A stretch of DNA of 64,000 nt from Stomoxys calcitrans (Eukaryota; Arthropoda; Insecta; Diptera; Muscidae). Both the position numbers and the translations under genes were made by a program. Positions 58,416 through 64,000 of the stretch are shown here, one piece after another. The notes below the pieces were generated by a model that saw only the letters and a program-made list of their open reading frames with translations, made no database searches and was not told the DNA's origin. The number at the start of each line of letters is the position of its first letter. Within the stretch, counting starts at the first letter, position 1. The stretch lies in contig NC_081553.1 of NCBI RefSeq assembly GCF_963082655.1, positions 227,243,827-227,307,826 of the forward strand, written 5' to 3'.

Positions 58416-59022
58416 AAGGGTGATTTTTTTGAGGTTAGGATTTTAATGCATTAGTATTTGACAGATCACGTGGGATTTCAGACATGGTGTCAAAGAGAAA
58501 GATGCTCAGTATGCTTTGACATTTTATCATGAATAGACTTACTAACGAGCAACGCTTGCAAATCATTGAATTTTATTACCAAAATCAGTGTTCGGTTCGA
58601 AATGTGTTCAAATTTTGACAAATTTTGTTCAGCGATGAGGCTCATTTCTGGTTGAATGGCTACGTAAATAAGCAAAATTGCCGCATTTGGAGTGAAGAGC
58701 AACCAGAAGCCGTTCAAGAACTGCCCATGCATCCCGAAAAATGCACTGTTTGGTGTGGTTTGTACGCTGGTGGAATCATTGGACCGTATTTTTTCAAAGA
58801 TGCTGTTGGACGCAACGTTACGGTGAATGAACACATTTCGAACCGAACACTGATTTTGGTAATAAAATTCAATGATTTGCAAGCGTTGCTCGTTAGTTAG
58901 TCTATTCATGATGAAATGTCAAAGCATACTGAGCATCTTTCTCTTTGACACCATGTCTGAAATCCCACGTGATCTGTCAAATACTAATGCATGAAAATCC
59001 TAACCTCAAAAAAATCACCCTT
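58416..59022 (+). mobile_element. Tc1/mariner fold-back MITE, copy 3 (607 bp)
   Basis: TA flanks at 58414-58415 and 59023-59024. Same structure as copy 2, with only scattered substitutions (TTTTAATGCATTAG near the left end, GTTAGTTAGTC in the right arm, which adds a stop to the plus-strand ORF). Near-identity among the three copies implies recent spread. Confidence 0.93.
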
Positions 59023-59644
59023 TACAATTCCAGCTGCCTAGAAATCGCTTTTATGATACATACGTTTTATCGATAAATCCAGGTTCAGTGTATATTTTAT
59101 TGTTAGCTCGACATATTTTTTGTCGGGAGGTCGTAAATAAAGTATTTTTTATCGATAAGTATAATTAGTTTCAACAATAAGTCGATAACTTTTATATCTC
59201 CCTACAGATTTTTTTAATTATCTTTATAATCATGCTAGAAATTTTAAGGTTTTATAAAAACACAAATTTTCCGTCAAATATCGATATAACAATAATCGAT
59301 TGAAATTTTGTTTTATTAAAAGTTTGTTAGATGATAGACTTCTTTTCCAAAAACAAATTTGACAAATTTTTGTTAATAGTTTTTACATATTTTCCACAAT
59401 TCTGGCTACCTAGAAATCGCTTTTATCGATAAATCCGCTTTATCGATAAATCGAGGTTCGAAGTATATTTTATCGTAAGCTCGATACATATTTTGTCGAG
59501 AAGTCGTTAAAACATTAATTTTTTTCGATAAATAGATAATTTTTTTTACAAACAGTCGATTATTTATTTTGTTATCGATAAATATATAAATAAAAACATC
59601 GAATAATATTTAATTTCAAAATTTGTTATGATTCATTTAAACTA

Positions 59645-59881
59645 TTGGGTTGCCCAAAAAGTAATTGCGGATTTTTTAAAAGAAAGTAAATGCATTTTTA
59701 ATAAAACTTAGAATGAACTTTAATCAAATATACTTTTTTTACACTTTTTTTTTAAAGCAAGCTAAAAGTAACAGCTGATAACCGACAGAAGAAAGAATGC
59801 AATTACAGAGTCACAAGCTGTGAAAAAATTTGTCAACGCCGACTATATGAAAAATCCGCAATTACTTTTTGGGCAACCTAA
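59645..59881 (+). mobile_element. mariner-type MITE, copy 4 (237 bp)
   Basis: TTGGGTTGCCCAAAAAGTAATTGC end with the inverted partner GCAATTACTTTTTGGGCAACC. TA lies at 59643-59644 and 59882-59883. It is inserted in the TATCGATA domain and nearly identical to copy 1. Confidence 0.92.
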
Positions 59882-60430
59882 TATTAAATTTTTTATAAAT
59901 TAGATTTATAAAATAAATACGCTTTATCGATAAATCGCGGTTCGATGTATCGTTAGCTCGATACATATTTTGTCTAGAAGTCGTTAAAACATTAATTTTT
60001 TATCGATAAATAGATATTTTCTTACAAACACTCGATTACTTATTTTGTTATCGATATCGAAATATATAAATATCGATAAATATATAAATATCGATAAATA
60101 CATAAATATCGATATATATTCAATTTCAAAAGTTGTTATGATTCATTTAAAATATATTTAAATTTTTTGTAACTAATCCTATTGTCCTACACAATATCAA
60201 GATAACAATAATCGAATTAAATTTGGTTTTATGGATAACTCGATACATTGTGATGTATCGACTTTTATTAACAGAAACATTTTACAAATTTTTAGTTATT
60301 TCTTTTTTGCAAATTTTCTAAAAATCTTACTAGCTCTTAATCGCCTTTATCGATAAATTTGTTTTATCGATAATTCGATTAGAATTCATTAAATATTCAG
60401 TTATCGACGTTGAATAATCGATATTCAAAT

Positions 60431-62084
60431 TGTCAAGGCCAAGATGTTTTATTTCTTAAAAAGCATTAACTGTTTTATATCCAAAGTCAATAGGCGTTAA
60501 ATGAATAAGTGATCACATCATCTGTCTGTCTCATTGCAGACTAGCAGGGAAGGCATTTCAAAGAGAAAACAGAACACCACAACCAATTGACTACAAAGCA
60601 GGAGAATTTTTAACGAGAACCACTTTAAATTACATAATTATACATTGTTTCCCCTTTTGTGTGTGTTTTTACCGACTTTACATCTTTCCATGTCAATTCA
60701 TTGTAGTTTATCGTCGGTTGCGCAAAAATCCCTCGTTTTTGTTCACCCTTTATTCACTTTAATTCAATTGGCTACCACAAACTAGTCTCCGGTCAATTTC
60801 TCCAAAGCAGGGGGCATACTAAATCGCAACAAGCTTTTAATCAGCCAGACAATGTGTTTGGCAGTAAATAGTCTAGTCGGCTGGACAATCAAAAAGACAA
60901 AGACCAGACGTTGTGAAGCGGTAAAGACAAAAGTTGTTGTCGCAACAACCATCCATTTTGGGACAAGAATTGATGAAAGCTCGTTAGAAATCAAAATACC
61001 TCATTTATAGATCATCGGTTTCAGGTAATGTTTGGCCATCATGAAGTAAGTAATGGAACAAAAAAGGCATTGTAGTAGTAGTATTTCAGATGGCAAGCTT
61101 ATAACCCACCATGCAAATAATCTTCTGTGAATCTTCTAGATGAACATTATGATCGCGGATGAGCTCTTCTAAGTGTCGTAAGCGAATCCCCTGTCATAAG
61201 TACACGGTACCATTTTCCATGAATTATAGCTAAACAAAGCATATAATTCATGGAATGCATATCGCTGGGAATACTTGATATAGTGTAAATCTAAAAATCT
61301 TTTGTTTAGTTTTCCCAACTTTTAACATCATACAAATGTTTGCTGGGTTATTGCATAAAATAAGATATTTTCAAGTCAAAAACTAATTAAGACGTTAAGC
61401 ATATGTAACCGCTTATAGCAAAGGTTGGCAGACCAAAATTTCCTTTTGAAATTAATTGTCTGCCAGAGGAATATTTATCAAAGATTTTTTTTCAATTTCT
61501 GTACAGTCGAGAATTATTTCCTCTAAGGTGATAATGCCTGATGCCAAACGGCAATCAATTTTCATATCCAGTTTCCCGTAACTAGAGGTGGTGAGATAGT
61601 TTAAGGCTATGCTGCTTCAGTAGCACCCATTGTAAGGCAACACCTACGGGTCTGTTGGGAAGATATATTGGGACATTTGTAACATGTTTAAATACATGCA
61701 CCTTTGCAATCGTTAAACAATTTCGACAAAACAACTTGGCCACAACAACTCTCAACTAGTTGGAGAAATATTTAATGACTTACCGTTGTACGGTAGACAT
61801 GTTAAGATGACTGCTTTCTTGTTTGGTAAAATAAAAAAGACTTTGAAAGGCAGACGATGCAATAAACCGAATGCAAGGATTTGTATTAGGCCAATCGAAA
61901 AATCCAGCATTTGTTTGATATGACCATTGCTTGATTCCATTGGACTAAAACTGCATTGGAAATTGTCACTCAATAAGTGAAAATCTACAAGTGATGCAAT
62001 GAAGAGATATCGCAAAAAATTTGGAGTAAAAAGTAAAAAAAAGGAAAAAACCTGCTCACCATAGTGTGAAACAAGACAGAAATC
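60431..62084. other. no gene recognised
   Basis: More balanced, unique sequence. The longest ORF here (61752-62105, minus, 117 codons) is hydrophobic and has no recognised domain. I cannot exclude an untranslated exon. Confidence 0.4.
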
Positions 62085-63316
62085 CTGCGGCTTGCAAGGA
62101 CTCAAGAAGTCAAATCGGGAGTTCGGTTCATATGGGAGCTATATCAGATTATAGATCGATTTGGTCCGTACTTGGCACATTTGTTGGAAGTCATAACAGA
62201 ACACTATGTGCAAAATTTCAGCATGATCGGACAAAAATTACGGCTCAAGAAGGCAATTTGGGAGATCGGTTTATATGGGAGCTGTATCAGGTTATAGACC
62301 GATTTGGACCGTGCTTCGAAAAGTTGTTGAAAATCAGAAAAAAACACTATGTGCAAAATTTCAGCCAAATTGGTCAAAAATTAGGGCATCCAGGGGCTCA
62401 AGAATTCAAATCGGGAGATTGGTTTATATGGGAGCTATATCAGGTTATAGACAAATTTGAACCGTACTTAGCACAATTGTTGAAAGTCATAACAGAACAC
62501 TCCATTCAAAATTTTAGCCAAGTCGGATGAAAATTGCGGCTTCCAGGGGTTCAAGAAGGTAAATCGGGAGATCGGTTTATATGGGAGCTATATCAGGTTA
62601 TAGACCAATTTGAACCGTGCTAAGCTCAGTTGTTGGAAGTCACAACAGAAGATTATGTGCAAAATTTCAGCCAAATCGGATGAAAATTGCGGCTTCCAGG
62701 GGCTCAAGAAGTCAAATCGGGAGATCGGTTTATATGGCAGCTATATCAGGATATGGACTGATTTAAACCAAACTTCGCACAGTTGTTGGAAGTGATATCA
62801 AAACACTATGTGCAAAATTTTAGCAAATCGGATAAGGATTCCGCCTGCTTAAAGCTCAAGAAGTCAAGACCCAAGACCGGTTTATATGGCAGCTATACCA
62901 AGTTATGGACCAATTTGAACCATACTTCACACAGTTGTAGGATATCACAATAAAACACTATGTGCAAAATTTCAGTCAAATCAGACGAGAATTGCCCCCT
63001 CTAGAGGCTCAAGAAGTCAAGAGCCAAGATCGGTTTATATGGCAGCTATATCAAAACATGGACCGATTTGGCTCATTTACAATCCCAACCGACCTACACC
63101 TATAAGAAGTATTTGTGCAAAATTTCAAGCGGCTAGCTCCTTCAAAAGTTTGCGAGCTTTCGACAGACGGACGGACGGACATGGCTAGTTCGACTTAAAA
63201 TGTCACGACGATCAAGAATATATATACTTTATGGGGTCTTAGAGACATATTTCGAGGTGTTACAAACAGAATGACGAAATTAGTATACTCCCATCCTATG
63301 GTGGAGGGTATAAAAA
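62085..63316 (+). mobile_element. family A element, plus orientation, left end missing
   Basis: Six to seven monomers carry CTCAAGAAGTCAAATCGGGAG, ATCGGTTTATATGGGAGCTAT, CAGGTTATAGACCGATTTGG and GTGCAAAATTTCAGCCAAATCGG. The complete right end follows: GACAGACGGACGGACGGACATGG, CAAGAATATATATACTTTATGGG, and CCATCCTATGGTGGAGGGTATAAAAA at 63316. Frames stay open over several monomers (62066-62530, 154 codons). Confidence 0.88.
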
Positions 63317-63395
63317 CCTCTCAAATTCTGGCGGCATTATTGAGGTATTCAGCCATCTAAAACATTGCTACAAAGTTTTGTGTCGCTTTGTCGTA

Positions 63396-63700
63396 GGTTA
63401 GGTTGAGTGGGTTGCCAACCACAGTGAGTTCACTCGGTGGCCAGTCCAGGAAAGAGAAAGTAGATGTGAGACCTCAGAGGTCCCTGCAGATCCGCACATG
63501 AACACCGCAAGTGCTCAATAGTCTCCTCTTCATTCTCATCGAGGCAACTCCTACAGAAGCCATTGTGCGGTATTCCCATGCGCACCGCCATGCGGTCTAT
63601 GGCACAGTGTCCGGTTATGACCACTGTCAAGGTACTCATCGAGCTCTTATCGAACGCCAGCAACTCTCTCTCTCCTCCGGTCGATGACCGGCCATAGAGC
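63396..63700 (-). pseudogene. LINE C-terminal RNase H / zinc-knuckle-like end
   Basis: The minus frame gives LTVVITGHCAIDRMAVRMG, IPHNGFCRSCLDENEEETIE and HLRCSCADLQGP. This is the TGHC...CR.C..E.ETIEH..C.C block that closes ORF2 of several insect non-LTR elements. The 3' edge carries TAGGTTAGGTTGAGTGGG. Upstream (63700-64000) the frame is broken and nothing further is recognised with confidence before the window ends. Confidence 0.8.
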
Positions 63701-64000
63701 ATTTGCCGTCCGGCAAACATCCACCGTGTCCCACTTCGTTTCCAACGCCGCCCTGGCCGTCCCCTATTCTTTGTTCAGTGGCTCGAGAAATGGCACGTAG
63801 GCAAGACCGATGACTGGTCCGCCCGGCGCAGACGAAGCCCTCCAAAGATAGCAACACACACCAACCACTATGCGACGCGTTTCGTCTTTGGTTAGAAGAC
63901 TTTTCAACCATATTAGGTGTGATGGCTTCAAGGGCCGTGCGTTGGTATGTTGTATTTGAATGGTATTGATTGCGAAAATGAATCTATGATACAACGCTCG
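63701..64000 (-). pseudogene. possible upstream continuation of the LINE remnant
   Basis: Two overlapping minus-strand ORFs (63636-63911, 63764-63994) have higher GC than the flanks, as LINE coding DNA has here. No motif can be assigned. It is cut by the window edge. Confidence 0.35.

Larger units (their letters stand above)
55300..60430. repeat. TATCGATA-rich decayed satellite domain, with nested insertions
   Basis: TTTTATCGATAA and its variants occur dozens of times, densest at 57270-57990 and 59050-60120. Blocks of a larger unit recur, for example CTTTATCGATAAATC-AGGTTCG then AGCTCGATACATATTTTGTC at about 59100, 59460 and 59940. A LINE remnant, a fold-back MITE and a mariner MITE are inserted in it. 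Confidence 0.75.

Noticed and set aside
62066..62530. 154-codon ORF as a repeat protein gene
   Set aside because: It is explained by 153-bp monomers of family A keeping frame. Kept as a finding about the period, not as a gene.

Overview
This window is nuclear DNA of a higher (calyptrate, probably muscid) fly. Only one stretch is clearly host protein-coding: the first coding exon of doublesex (dsx), on the minus strand at 43615-44641. Its DM domain and its two flanking segments match insect Dsx closely. A well-formed splice acceptor lies at 45151-45153 and a splice donor at 43614-43609. The exon is therefore about 1.54 kb: roughly 0.5 kb of 5' leader with four short upstream ORFs, then 342 codons plus one base. 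Transcription runs right to left, so sequence right of 45150 is dsx intron 1 or upstream DNA and sequence left of 43614 is intron 2. I did not find the next dsx exon (start of the oligomerisation domain) or the sex-specific exons.

Almost everything else is repetitive. (1) A tRNA-derived SINE with recognisable A and B boxes occurs about ten times. (2) A mariner-type MITE of about 235 bp occurs four times, each flanked by TA. (3) A Tc1/mariner fold-back MITE of about 600 bp occurs three times, nearly identical. Each inverted arm (about 195 bp) carries the transposase start codon, and a deleted middle lies between the arms. (4) 'Family A' is a non-autonomous element built from 153-bp monomers, capped on one side by an ACAAGTAAAA end and on the other by a GGTGGAGGGTATA end. 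(5) 'Family B/C' are tandem units of about 126 bp (B) and dimeric units of about 335 bp (C). They have G/C-rich blocks (GGGGCGTTCCCCCACC-like) in an AT-rich background. (6) Decayed LINE fragments lie at about 6.5-8.6 kb, 22.0-22.3 kb, 30.1-30.35 kb, 56.6-57.2 kb and 63.4-63.7 kb. Nested insertions give a partial order: family C array, then fold-back MITE; family A, then mariner MITE.

Layout: 0-5 kb repeats; 5.2-6.5 kb nothing recognised; 6.5-8.6 kb LINE wreckage; 9.1-10.7 kb family A; 10.7-11.8 kb AT-rich element with a SINE; 12.5-12.96 kb a near-perfect 470-bp palindrome; 13-15 kb mostly unique; 15.1-19 kb family B with a family A copy; 20.2-22.3 kb SINE pair, tandem duplication and LINE piece; 22.3-24.9 kb long family A array; 24.9-28.4 kb an 11-bp satellite and family B; 28.4-33.2 kb mostly unique with a LINE piece and a SINE; 33.2-36.2 kb family C; 36.5-38.2 kb unique; 38.6-42.7 kb MITE, family A, family B and an inverted CTCACGA motif array; 43.6-45.15 kb the dsx exon; 45.9-49.5 kb family A; 51.3-60.4 kb a long AT-rich domain packed with ATCGAT/TATCGATA motifs; 60.4-62.1 kb unique; 62.1-63.3 kb family A; 63.4-64 kb a LINE RNase H end.

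I see no operon-like or defence-like system. The items most worth following up are the Arg-to-His change beside a zinc ligand in the Dsx DM domain, the ATCGAT-rich domain in the probable dsx intron 1, the in-frame 153-bp monomer element, the fold-back MITE architecture and the long palindrome as a possible hairpin-RNA source.
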